A stretch of 64,000 nucleotides of DNA from Natronorubrum bangense (GTDB lineage Archaea > Halobacteriota > Halobacteria > Halobacteriales > Natrialbaceae): positions 62,001 through 126,000 of the forward strand of contig NZ_CP031307.1 of NCBI RefSeq assembly GCF_004799645.1. Direction: 5' to 3'. Position 1 is the first letter of the stretch. Every line of letters starts with the position of its first letter. The notes under the pieces were generated by a model. It ran no database searches, was not told the DNA's origin, and saw only the letters and a program-made list of their open reading frames with translations. Shown in pieces: positions 1 to 7,835 of the stretch. Position numbers and translations under genes: made by a program.

Positions 1-548
1 GCGAGGTGCTCGGCAACGACAGCATCGTTGCAGTAGAGGACCGCACCATCGGGAATCGGCAACAGTTTCCAGAGACTGGTCACTCCAAGATGGCCTCGAG
101 TTCCAAGCAGTGTTCCGTTGTCGACACTGATCGGCGCGTGAGCGTTGTCGTCGATATGGTAGCAGTCGTATTCGTCGACAAGGGACATAAATTCCCCAAG
201 ACCGGGCTGTGGAAACCCGAAGTAGTTGACCGACATAATCGCGGCCGTGTCGTCATCGAGCCGTCGTTCGATGTCAGCCAGATTCGGCGCGAGGTTCGCT
301 TCGAGACGATAGTATCGGACTGCAAGCCCGAGATCAAAAAACGGCTCGGCGACTGCATCTGGGAGGTAGGCGGGAACAAGCACGTTCTCACCGGCGTCAA
401 CAAGCCCGGAAAGACCATCATACAACGCGGTCTTTCCGGAGCCATACAGCGAAATATCGGTCGAAAAACGCTCGAGAACCGACCTGATATTAGACGGCTG
501 TGGCCCGGATAGCGACCGGATAGAAAGCGATGGATGTTCGCTAATCAT
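1..548 (-). CDS. DegT/DnrJ/EryC1-type sugar aminotransferase, N-terminal part (cut by window edge)
   Basis: The reading frame starts at the ATG at 548 and runs off the left edge, giving about 182 residues. It matches the fold-type I PLP aminotransferases that make amino sugars for surface glycans. Visible hallmarks are GSGKTAL near residue 36 (the family's SGR-x-AL region), HIDDNAHA near residue 121 (the acidic residue that contacts the PLP pyridine), and SLWKLLPIPDG near residue 158, where Lys161 sits at the position of the Schiff-base lysine. The C-terminal half lies outside the window, so the substrate cannot be inferred. It diverges from the phosphodiesterase-like gene starting at 858 and sits at the border of the glycan cluster. 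The family call is fairly safe; the exact product is unknown. Confidence 0.8.
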   Translation of the reverse strand, partial: MISEHPSLSIRSLSGPQPSNIRSVLERFSTDISLYGSGKTALYDGLSGLVDAGENVLVPAYLPDAVAEPFFDLGLAVRYYRLEANLAPNLADIERRLDDDTAAIMSVNYFGFPQPGLGEFMSLVDEYDCYHIDDNAHAPISVDNGTLLGTRGHLGVTSLWKLLPIPDGAVLYCNDAVVAEHL

Positions 549-857
549 CTGTGTTGTTGCGAGTGGCTGACCGTCAGTATATCCTCGATCAGGAGCCGGC
601 ACCGCTGTCGATCGAGTGTTCGTTTTGACTGACGGTCCCCTGCAGAACTGGTTGCACCTGTCGGAAAACCCACCATAGCCGGACATAGACGAACACGACC
701 TATAGTGATTGAGACGATACTAACGTCGCGATTACGAACAGGGATTGCTTACACACCAGATTCGGTTACTGACACGATTTGATGTCATGACTGCAGCCTT
801 CGCCTACAAGAGAAAACAGTCGGATAACAAAATCAAGGTAGGGTGTGGGAGTTCAGT
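549..857. other. Intergenic region between divergent genes, with GATAACAAA promoter-like motif
   Basis: Noncoding stretch between the aminotransferase (leftward) and the AlkP-family gene (rightward). It holds one clear signal, GATAACAAA at 823-831, ending 26 nt before the ATG at 858. I see no gene, hairpin or repeat in the rest. Confidence 0.6.
823..831 (+). promoter_or_regulatory. GATAACAAA promoter-like motif
   Basis: Exact copy of a 9-mer that recurs upstream of glycan-cluster genes in this window. The spacer to the ATG at 858 is 26 nt, the place expected for a TATA box of a near-leaderless transcript. Confidence 0.55.
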
Positions 858-2483
858 ATGAGAGATTCGACCGACGAAACTGACCTTCGCCTCCTCGTTG
901 TCGGGCTCGATGCTGGCTGCCGTTCGATTCTCGAGCCACTGTTCGAGGCGGACGAGATTCCAACGCTCCAGCGGCTGTTCGAGACCGGAACGAGCGGCGG
1001 CCTCGAGTCACAGATCCCGCCGTGGACGGCAAGCGCCTGGCCGTCGATGTACACCGGAAAGAACCCGGGAAAACACGGCGTCTTTGATTTCCTCTCGTTC
1101 GACGGCTACGACTGGGATGTCGTCAACTCGACCCACGTTCGAGAACGGCCAGTCTGGGAGTTGTTGAGCGAACACGGAATCTCGAGTGTCGTTGTCAACG
1201 TCCCTGTCACCCATCCACCGCGGGAGTTCGATGGCGCCCTGATTCCCGGCATGACCGCGCCGGAAGATCCAGCCTGTCACCCCGACGGGATCCTCGAGGA
1301 CGTCAAGATGGCCCGTGGGGAGTATCACGTCTACCCACAGAGCACCGACGCACCTGATCGATCGATCGAGGGCTACGAACAGACGATCGACCGCCGCGGG
1401 GAGGCGTTCCGGTACCTGTGTCGACGAGTCGATCCCGGCTTTGGCTTTCTGCAGTTCCAGCAAACCGACACCGTGTTCCACGAACGGCCAGGGGACAAGG
1501 AGGCAATTGAAGCCGTCTACCGTTCGGTTGACCGGCAGTTGGCGGAAACCATCGAGGCGACCGATCCAGACAACATTCTGATCGTCAGCGATCACGGGAT
1601 GGGGAAAGTGACCGGAACGGAGTTTCGGGTCAACGAGTTCCTCCGAGAACGGGGCTACCTCGAGACCAAAAGCGGTGGCGAGGGGATGCCGACCTGGTCG
1701 AAATCGTGGGAAAACGATCTCCTCGAGGGCGAAGACGCCGGCAAACACGACGAAAGCGTCCTCGAGCGGGTGATGAACGTGGCCGCGACGTTCGGAGTCA
1801 CGACCCAGCGGGTTGCAAGCGCTCTCGAGACGGTTGGCCTGAAAGAGCCGATCGGGAGTCGCGTGCCAAACGACATGATTCGGGCAGCCAGCGAGCAAGT
1901 CGACTTTCCGGAATCGAAGGCGTACATCCGTTCGAAAAGCGAACTGGGCGTCCGGATCAACCTCGAGGGACGGGAGCCAAACGGCCAAGTTCCCGAATCC
2001 GAGTACGAGACGGTCCGATCGGAGCTCATCGAGCAGCTGTCAGCCGTCCGAACGCCTGGCGGTGAGCCCATGTTCGAAGCCGTCGAACCGCGAGAAGCGT
2101 ACTTCGACGGCGCACAGATCGACAACGGACCCGACATTCTGACAGTCCCTGCCGCGTTTGATAATGCGATCGTTGCCGATGTCGGCGTCGAACAGTTCGG
2201 CGAACCGATGGAGTCGTGGAATCACAAGCAGACCGGTGTCGTCGCGGCCGCAGGGAATGCGTTCGACGAGACGGCCACCATCGAGGGCGCAACGCTGTTC
2301 GACGTCGCCCCAACGATCTGTACGCTGTTCGACGTGCCAGTTGACACCGAGATGGACGGGACGACCCTGCCGGTTATCGATGGAGAGACGGAAGCTGCGT
2401 ATCCAGCGTACGAAGGCGATCAAATCCGTGCAACCGACGATGCAGCGGTTGAAGACAGACTCTCAGATCTGGGGTATCTCTAA
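858..2483 (+). CDS. Alkaline phosphatase superfamily protein (type I phosphodiesterase/nucleotide pyrophosphatase-like), class A
   Basis: A 541-residue soluble protein with no signal peptide or membrane segment, so probably cytoplasmic. It has the metal-binding pattern of the alkaline phosphatase superfamily: GLDAG (Asp18), PPWT-x3-WPS with a probable nucleophile Thr57, QTD-x3-H in mid-protein, IVSDHGMG, and WNHK near the C-terminus. The TGKNPGKHGVFDF segment is typical of type I phosphodiesterase-like members. It ends in RLSDLGYL, a tail shared with the other AlkP-type enzymes here. The ATG at 858 is preferred over the in-frame GTG at 843 because its close paralog at 51990 starts at the equivalent position behind a clear ribosome-binding site. 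The stop is 2 nt before the FemAB-like gene, so the two probably form one operon. Likely hydrolysis or transfer of a phosphodiester in glycan assembly; substrate unknown. Confidence 0.85.
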   Translation: MRDSTDETDLRLLVVGLDAGCRSILEPLFEADEIPTLQRLFETGTSGGLESQIPPWTASAWPSMYTGKNPGKHGVFDFLSFDGYDWDVVNSTHVRERPVWELLSEHGISSVVVNVPVTHPPREFDGALIPGMTAPEDPACHPDGILEDVKMARGEYHVYPQSTDAPDRSIEGYEQTIDRRGEAFRYLCRRVDPGFGFLQFQQTDTVFHERPGDKEAIEAVYRSVDRQLAETIEATDPDNILIVSDHGMGKVTGTEFRVNEFLRERGYLETKSGGEGMPTWSKSWENDLLEGEDAGKHDESVLERVMNVAATFGVTTQRVASALETVGLKEPIGSRVPNDMIRAASEQVDFPESKAYIRSKSELGVRINLEGREPNGQVPESEYETVRSELIEQLSAVRTPGGEPMFEAVEPREAYFDGAQIDNGPDILTVPAAFDNAIVADVGVEQFGEPMESWNHKQTGVVAAAGNAFDETATIEGATLFDVAPTICTLFDVPVDTEMDGTTLPVIDGETEAAYPAYEGDQIRATDDAAVEDRLSDLGYL

Positions 2484-2485
2484 CA

Positions 2486-3496
2486 ATGGGTGTCGAGGTA
2501 ACCGTACTCGATCCACAGGCCGATGCTGACGAGTGGAACCGCTACGTCGAGCGATCAGACGGCACCAATCCGTTCCATCGAGCGGAAGCACTGCGACTGC
2601 AGGCAGAGGACACCGATTCGACGCTTCACTTACTGGCCGGCTTCAAAGGACAGGAAGCCGTTGGTCTCTTTCCCGTCTTCGAATACACAAAGGGGCCGAT
2701 CACCGGCGCGTTCTCACCGGCACCGTTCTCGTGGTCGTGTTACCTCGGGCCATCGCTGTTAAACGTCGACAAACTCAAGCAGCGAAAAGCCGATCGACGA
2801 ACGAAACAGTTTCTCGAGGGAAGCCTCGAGTGGATCGAAGCGGAGATTTCGCCACAGTATACGAAGTTCGTCGCCGCAGAGTTCGACGACATGCGACCGT
2901 TCACCTGGGCGGGATACAACGTCGAACCCGGCTACACCTATGTCGTCGATCTCGAGGGCGACGAAGAGGCGCTGTTGAAACGGTTCAGCAGCGATGCCCG
3001 GAACAACGTTCGGAATGCCGACGAAGATGCCTACGTCATCGAGGAGGGAACCAACGACGACGTCGAACGGATCGTCGAACAGGTCGCAAAACGCTACGAG
3101 AATCAGGGGCAGGCGTTCCAGTTGAGTCCGACGTTTGCACGATCAGTCCACGAAGCGTTGCCTGACGGCGCGATTCGACCCTACGTCTGTCGTGTGGACG
3201 GCGAGTTTGTCGGCGGCATCTTGGTCGCCGAATCCGAAACAACCCGCTACCGATGGCAAGGCGGTGTCAAACCCGATACCGAGATCGATCTCCCGATCAA
3301 CGATCTCCTCGACTGGCACGTCATGCGTGACGGGCTCCACAGTGGGATCGAGACGTACGATCTCGTCGGTGCCGGTGTCCCGAGCATCAACCGATACAAG
3401 GCGAAATTCAACCCACGTTTGGAAACCCATTACGAGATCACGTCGGGCTCGTTCGGCCTCGACCTCCTGGTCGATCGATATCGGAAACTCCGGTAG
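2486..3496 (+). CDS. FemAB/GNAT-like acyl- or aminoacyl-transferase (BioF2-like acetyltransferase domain)
   Basis: A 336-residue protein with the double GNAT-like fold typical of FemAB/FemX and Acetyltransf_6 (BioF2-like) proteins. Visible markers are GFKGQEAVGLFPVF near residue 53, YLGP, LKRFSSDARNNVRNA near residue 165 (the family's S-x-x-xR-x-xIR motif), and a C-terminal YKAKFNP segment. In bacteria such proteins add amino acids or acyl groups to amino groups of cell-wall precursors; here a role in decorating amino-sugar residues is an inference. It directly follows the AlkP-family gene with a 2-nt gap. It is very similar to the protein starting at 50763 and more distantly related to the one at 35548. 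The family call is good; the donor and acceptor are unknown. Confidence 0.82.
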   Translation: MGVEVTVLDPQADADEWNRYVERSDGTNPFHRAEALRLQAEDTDSTLHLLAGFKGQEAVGLFPVFEYTKGPITGAFSPAPFSWSCYLGPSLLNVDKLKQRKADRRTKQFLEGSLEWIEAEISPQYTKFVAAEFDDMRPFTWAGYNVEPGYTYVVDLEGDEEALLKRFSSDARNNVRNADEDAYVIEEGTNDDVERIVEQVAKRYENQGQAFQLSPTFARSVHEALPDGAIRPYVCRVDGEFVGGILVAESETTRYRWQGGVKPDTEIDLPINDLLDWHVMRDGLHSGIETYDLVGAGVPSINRYKAKFNPRLETHYEITSGSFGLDLLVDRYRKLR

Positions 3497-3504
3497 CCGA
3501 AATA

Positions 3505-3765
3505 TTAGTCAACGATTCGGTACTTCGACTGCCGGGCATCCTCGAGAGAGACGCGGCTGGTGACCAGTTCCTCGTTTTCGAGTTTACCGAGCCCGTATCT
3601 GACCGTCCGAGAGCAGAGCCGTGACTCCGCGGCGATCTCCTCCTGGGTCATCGGACCCTCGTACTCGAGGACTTTGTAGACGAGTTTCGAACTCGGCGGC
3701 AAATCGGTCAGTGACGGACTCGAGTCCGGTTCGTCGACTTCGGTGTCGGGTTCGGTTGCACTCAT
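3505..3765 (-). CDS. Small winged helix-turn-helix (MarR/ArsR-like) regulator
   Basis: An 86-residue protein with a disordered acidic N-terminus (about 25 residues) followed by a compact winged helix: LPPSSKLVYKVLEYEGPMT, then QEEIAAESRLCSRTVRYGLGKLE as the helix-turn-helix, then a wing ending in SKYRIVD. Proteins of this size and pattern are common stand-alone DNA-binding proteins in haloarchaea. It is convergent with the FemAB-like gene, 8 nt away, and divergent from the candidate structured RNA at 3965. No ligand-binding domain is present. The regulatory target is unknown; because it sits at the edge of the glycan cluster, a local role is possible but unproven. Confidence 0.78.
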   Translation of the reverse strand: MSATEPDTEVDEPDSSPSLTDLPPSSKLVYKVLEYEGPMTQEEIAAESRLCSRTVRYGLGKLENEELVTSRVSLEDARQSKYRIVD

Positions 3766-3932
3766 CGGTTACCCCGCCAGCGAGTGACGTCGGTTCGCAC
3801 GGGACGGTGTGTGAGCGTGTGGATGAGCTCCGTCGCCAGGGGGCGTCTCTCAGTCACGGTTTCGATCAACTCGGTTCGTCGACGACGACACGATGCTGAA
3901 GCCATTATCAGGAGAATCCAACGCTGGTGGCG

Positions 3933-3942
3933 CATATATACG
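3933..3942 (+). promoter_or_regulatory. TATA box upstream of candidate ncRNA
   Basis: CATATATACG is a strong archaeal TATA-like element. Transcription should begin about 25 nt downstream, near 3963-3966, exactly where the first paired strand of the predicted RNA begins. No start codon with a sensible open frame follows. Confidence 0.5.
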
Positions 3943-3964
3943 ATACAGACAGTTCAGAAATATA

Positions 3965-4050
3965 GGGAGCCGCTAACCCGATCACAAGCGGGATGCGACC
4001 AAGCCCACGGCTGTGGGCGAGTGGCGTTCTCTACCCCGTAAACGGCTCCG
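3965..4050 (+). ncRNA. Candidate structured noncoding RNA (three-way junction)
   Basis: The 84-nt segment is closed by a 7-bp outer stem, GGAGCCG (3966-3972) with CGGCTCC (4043-4049). Inside are two hairpins: CCCG (3977-3980) with CGGG (3989-3992), and GCCCAC (4003-4008) with GTGGGC (4013-4018) around a GGCT loop. The outer stem length recalls a tRNA acceptor stem, but there is no T-arm sequence (no GTTCGAATC-like loop) and no anticodon arm in the right place. It does not show SRP or RNase P RNA signature motifs. It could also be a structured leader that continues further downstream. Expression is unverified. Confidence 0.4.
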
Positions 4051-4368
4051 ACCAGCGGATTTCGGTCGTCGAAACCGTTACGATTCCAACTCGAACTCGG
4101 TGACATCCCCGTGGCGGACTGTGATCGGTCACTGACCCCCAGGTGATTCATCTCACCACTAGATGAGGAACAGGCCACGTCCGTCGCCACCCCCTTGGAA
4201 CGATGTGACCACGATGAAAAAACCCGGCCGGATACGACACGCCGTGGACTGGTCCACTGAGCCGCCGGGCTGACCGCCGCCTAAAGACGGAGCAGTAGTC
4301 TGTAACAGCACATCACAGGCAGCGCGGTGGTTGAAGACACGACAACGGAACACGCACTCGAGAATCAG

Positions 4369-4578
4369 CTATCGGCGCTCTTTGGGGATGAAATCGGACG
4401 TCTTCATCTCACGGTACGTTGCACAGTCAGGACAGGCGTGAACGACGTCACGATTGTCCCCGAAGACACGAGCGAACTGCCGAGTGACCTGATTTCCACA
4501 GTTGACACAGCGAGGGGCATTCGTTTGCTGGCCGGACGTCATCGGTGTCCACTTCGTATCGGTAGGTTCCGTCGACAT
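4369..4578 (-). CDS. Small zinc-finger protein (resembles haloarchaeal DUF7563)
   Basis: A 69-residue protein with two Cys pairs, CVNCGNQVTRQFARVFGDN and then ACPDCATYREM, forming a likely four-cysteine zinc site. The CxNCG-x-VT-x3-RVFG-DN pattern is the one seen in small haloarchaeal zinc-finger proteins grouped as DUF7563 (my recollection, not a database hit). The frame is open to 4602, but the start at 4578 (MSTEPTDTK) is preferred because an AT-rich TATA-like stretch lies about 25 nt upstream at 4604-4616. Function unknown; such proteins are thought to bind nucleic acid or act as small regulatory zinc proteins. Confidence 0.72.
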   Translation of the reverse strand: MSTEPTDTKWTPMTSGQQTNAPRCVNCGNQVTRQFARVFGDNRDVVHACPDCATYREMKTSDFIPKERR

Positions 4579-4602
4579 CAACAGTCCGTAGCCACAGAAC
4601 AC

Positions 4603-5079
4603 TATTTACTATAGACAGCATAATCAAGATAAATACGAATTCAACTGGCCATAAATCGCAACTCTCAGCAAAAAATGAGAGTTCGAAAAACAGCAGTGTT
4701 ATCGCACGACACGCCAGTAATACCGTATTTACATACAGTAACAGGTCATTTTATTGGCTGTACGCGGGTGTGTACGCAGTGGGTGGGAATCCACAGCGAC
4801 ACACGAGTGGTGAGTTGCGTTCACCGCCCGTCACTGACACGGTCGCCCTTTATATGCTCTCAAAGTGAGTGTCTCGGTGGAGAGAGACTGTTTGAAAGAC
4901 AGCCGACAGGACGTTTCTCTCCAGGACGAAACCGCTTCGTTCGAGTGTGGGTCATGGGTCGACGGGCGACGATACCGTCTGGACTCGTGTCTACGGGGGT
5001 GGTCCGGGTCCTCTGGAATCGATGACTCGCGCTCGACAAAACTGAGGAGGCCACAGCGACGCCGCCGTGGCGGGTTCGG
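4603..5079. other. AT-rich intergenic region with inverted repeat and TATA-like element
   Basis: No gene is supported. Content: an 8-bp perfect inverted repeat AACTCTCA (4660-4667) with TGAGAGTT (4676-4683) around an A-rich loop, and a TATA-like CTTTATATG at about 4849-4857. Open frames crossing the region have no recognisable composition and overlap one another. Confidence 0.45.
4660..4683. repeat. 8-bp perfect inverted repeat with A-rich loop
   Basis: AACTCTCA and TGAGAGTT are separated by 8 nt (GCAAAAAA). It lies upstream of the zinc-finger gene and could be an operator or a small hairpin. Function unknown. Confidence 0.4.
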
Positions 5080-6894
5080 CTACTCGACGGTGACGCTTTT
5101 GGCGAGATTACGCGGTTTGTCGATCGGCCGATCCAGGAGGTCGGCAGCGTAGTACGAAACCAACTGGAGCTGAACGTTTGCGAGTAGCCCAGCGAGTGCG
5201 GGTTCTGTCTCGGGAATCTCGAGGTGGGCGTCGGCGACGTCGACCGCCCGGTGGCCGTCGGGACAGACTGCGACCACCGGTGCACCACGGGTCTGCGCTT
5301 CTTCGGCGTTTTTGAGTGTTTTCTCGTCTTCCTCGCCGGTAAAGACAGCGAAGACCGGTGTGTCAGGCGTCACAAGCGCCAGTGGCCCGTGTTTGAGCTC
5401 GCCCGAGGCAAACCCTTCAGCGTGTTCGTAGGTGATCTCTTTGAACTTCAGGGCACCCTCGAGTGCCACTGAAAAGCCGAGGCCGCGCCCGATAAAGAAG
5501 TACGACTGGCTGTCCGCGTACTGCTCGGCGATGAGGTCGGCGCCAGAGTCTACGAGCAGGTCGTCGAGCATATCTGGCATCGTGGCCAGTTCTGGCAGGA
5601 GCGAGCCGAGGTCGGCCGGCGGCTCACCATGTTGTTCAGCGGCGATACACTGGCCGAGCAGCGTGAGCATGACCGCTTGCGAAGAGAACGTCTTCGTGGC
5701 GGCGACGCCGATTTCCGGACCGGCCCGGATAAACACGGCCTCATCAGCCTCTCGAGCGGCGGTCGACCCGACGACGTTCGTGACCGTCACCGTCGTTGCG
5801 CCCTCGGCATTGGCCTGCCGAAGTGCGCTCAGCGTATCTGCCGTCTCGCCACTCTGAGTGACCGCAATGACCAGCGTGTCGTCGTCAGTCGGCGGCGCCG
5901 AGACGCTGTACTCGTTTGCAAGTAGGGCAGTCGACTGAATTCCGGCCTGATTCAGCGCAAGCGAGCCGTACAGCGCAGCATGATAGGACGTGCCACAGGC
6001 AATGAGCTGGACACTCTCAACGTCAGTGAACGTCTCCGGATCGAGATCCGAGAGCGCGATTCGCTCGTTTTCGGGGTCGATCCGTCCCTCGAGAGCCTGT
6101 GTCAGCGCCGTCGGCTGCTCGTGGATCTCTTTCAACATGAAGTGGTCGTACTCGCCTTTCCCGGCCTGCTCGGGGTCCCACTCGATCGTTTCAGGTTCCC
6201 GGACGACCGGGTTGCCTTCGAGATCGGTAAACTCAACGCCGTCGTTGTCGACGATGACGACGTCGCCGTCTTCGAGATAGACCACGCTGTCAGTGTACTC
6301 GAGGAACGCTGGGACGTCACTCGCCAGGAAGTACTCGTCGTCTTCCATGCCGACGACCAGTGGCGACCCCTGTCGAGCGGCGTAGAGGACGTGTTCGCCC
6401 GACAGCATCGCTGTGACGGCGTAACTCCCCTCGAGTTCGTCGATCGCACGTCGGAACGCCGACTCGTTGTCCATCCCGTCGTCGAGATAGTGCTGGATGA
6501 GATGGGGAATGACTTCGGTGTCGGTGTCGCTGGTAAACTCGTGGCCGTGGTCTGCGAGCCGAGATTTGAGTTCGACGTAGTTCTCGATGATCCCGTTGTG
6601 GACGACAGCAACGTCTTCCGTGCCGTCCGTATGCGGGTGTGCGTTCGCATCAGTTGGCGGCCCGTGGGTACTCCAGCGAGTGTGCCCGATGCCGACTTCA
6701 CCGTCGAGCGGCGTGTCACCGATCGATTTTTTCAGTTCGTCGACTTTTCCCGATCGTTTCTGGATGTCGATACCGGAGCCGTTCTGCACGGCGACACCAG
6801 CCGAGTCGTACCCGCGATATTCGAGATTTTCGAGACCGGTCAGCAGCGGTTCGAGGGCGTTCCCGTCACCGACTCGACCGATAATTCCACACAT
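5080..6894 (-). CDS. glmS: Glutamine--fructose-6-phosphate aminotransferase (isomerizing)
   Basis: A full-length 604-residue GlmS. It converts fructose-6-phosphate and glutamine to glucosamine-6-phosphate, the entry step to UDP-GlcNAc in the cytoplasm. The N-terminus MCGIIGRVGD leaves Cys2 as the Ntn-type glutaminase nucleophile after Met removal, followed by LEYRGYDSAG and GIGHTRWSTHG of the glutaminase domain. Two SIS sugar-isomerase domains follow, with CGTSYHAALYGS near residue 300, VTQSGETADT, and YEHAEGFASGELKHGPLAL near residue 490. It ends in KPRNLAKSVTVE, the usual C-terminal signature that closes the isomerase site. It is monocistronic here. It supplies amino sugar to the glycan genes around it but also serves general metabolism; no GATAACAAA motif precedes it. 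Confidence 0.96.
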   Translation of the reverse strand: MCGIIGRVGDGNALEPLLTGLENLEYRGYDSAGVAVQNGSGIDIQKRSGKVDELKKSIGDTPLDGEVGIGHTRWSTHGPPTDANAHPHTDGTEDVAVVHNGIIENYVELKSRLADHGHEFTSDTDTEVIPHLIQHYLDDGMDNESAFRRAIDELEGSYAVTAMLSGEHVLYAARQGSPLVVGMEDDEYFLASDVPAFLEYTDSVVYLEDGDVVIVDNDGVEFTDLEGNPVVREPETIEWDPEQAGKGEYDHFMLKEIHEQPTALTQALEGRIDPENERIALSDLDPETFTDVESVQLIACGTSYHAALYGSLALNQAGIQSTALLANEYSVSAPPTDDDTLVIAVTQSGETADTLSALRQANAEGATTVTVTNVVGSTAAREADEAVFIRAGPEIGVAATKTFSSQAVMLTLLGQCIAAEQHGEPPADLGSLLPELATMPDMLDDLLVDSGADLIAEQYADSQSYFFIGRGLGFSVALEGALKFKEITYEHAEGFASGELKHGPLALVTPDTPVFAVFTGEEDEKTLKNAEEAQTRGAPVVAVCPDGHRAVDVADAHLEIPETEPALAGLLANVQLQLVSYYAADLLDRPIDKPRNLAKSVTVE

Positions 6895-7835
6895 CGTAAT
6901 TCACCCACCGTGAGCGTGTTCAGGGACAGGATCCCGGAACGACGTGGCAGTTTCTGAACGTGACCTCGGACGAGCGCGGACTGGAGATCGAACGGTCGCC
7001 CATGACTGTTGGAGTTGTTCCATAGGTAGTTGGTCGTCCGTGGCGACTGTTCGAGATGGCAAACGGTGCACGGACATACTACAGACCTTCCCGTCTGCAG
7101 TCATTACTATAGACGGACTACTGGAGGCGGTAGTTAGCGGGTAACAGACCGTCACAAAACGAGATTCGTAGCGATCAGTTCACAGGATAGTACTACATTC
7201 GAATCAATTTTTGAAATACTCGTTCAATCTTTGCAACAATTTCTCCGAAAGATTGTTCAAAGGAGGGTTCAAAACGGAGTATGTCAACCGAACGGCCATA
7301 CAACGAGCGAGTATGTCTGTTGGAACGAAAAGTATCACCCACCAAACAGCGAGTCTAATCTGGACCGCATCGGTGTGTCGATCACAGTTGCTGTCAGCGG
7401 CGCTCTCCTCACCCTGAGCGGTGCAGTCGGAACAGTCGTAAAGCCACGAATCTGAGAGCGGCGACGCCTATTCTGTTCAGTAGCGTGACAAAGGAGCATG
7501 AGTCGTATTTTCGATATTTCGTGGAAATGAACTGTGCGTGACTGGGCTCACTATCCCTGCAGCTGAAGACACTGGACACACGACGGAGCGTCGCCTTCGA
7601 ACACAGAGACGGCGGGCATCCGTCGAGTGAAATCGAATTGTACACGTATCCGAATTCAGGGATCCAAATGAGATATTTTATTACCCACCCGTTCATTTTC
7701 CGCGATGATTACGCTGTTCCGAGACGAAACTCACCGAATGCTGCCTAAATTGCCGGAACTGTCGCTCTCCCTCTCGGTGTCAGCACGACAGTGCAGCTAT
7801 ATTGACTGTCACGAACAGAGTGACTCGATCCACCG
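6895..7835. other. Long intergenic region between divergent glmS and antiporter genes
   Basis: About 940 nt with no convincing gene. It includes an AT-rich part (7160-7300) with an inverted repeat CAATCTTT / AAAGATTG near 7224-7254, and a TATA-like CTATATTG at 7797-7804 that probably serves the antiporter gene. Between 7542 and 7748 one plus-strand frame is open for about 68 codons without a start codon; it may be a gene remnant but resembles nothing I recognise. Confidence 0.45.

Larger units (their letters stand above)
3766..4368. other. Noncoding region with strong TATA box and candidate structured RNA
   Basis: No convincing coding region. The notable content is a TATA-like CATATATACG at 3933-3942 followed about 25 nt later by a GC-rich, highly foldable segment (3965-4050). 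From 4050 to 4368 there are further short hairpin-prone stretches but nothing I can name. Confidence 0.5.

Noticed and set aside
1008..1988. Leftward open frame of 326 codons
   Set aside because: It lies inside the AlkP gene on the opposite strand and lacks family motifs. Long shadow frames are normal in GC-rich haloarchaeal DNA.
3965..4050. tRNA gene
   Set aside because: The 7-bp outer stem looks tRNA-like, but there is no T-loop consensus and no anticodon arm; kept only as a candidate structured RNA.
7565..7578. 14-nt match (GAAGACACTGGACA) to the predicted TnpB guide
   Set aside because: The neighbouring bases do not resemble the adjacent motif expected from the element end (TTCAC), and guide positions 1-2 do not match. 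A 14-nt match is not decisive; treated as chance.
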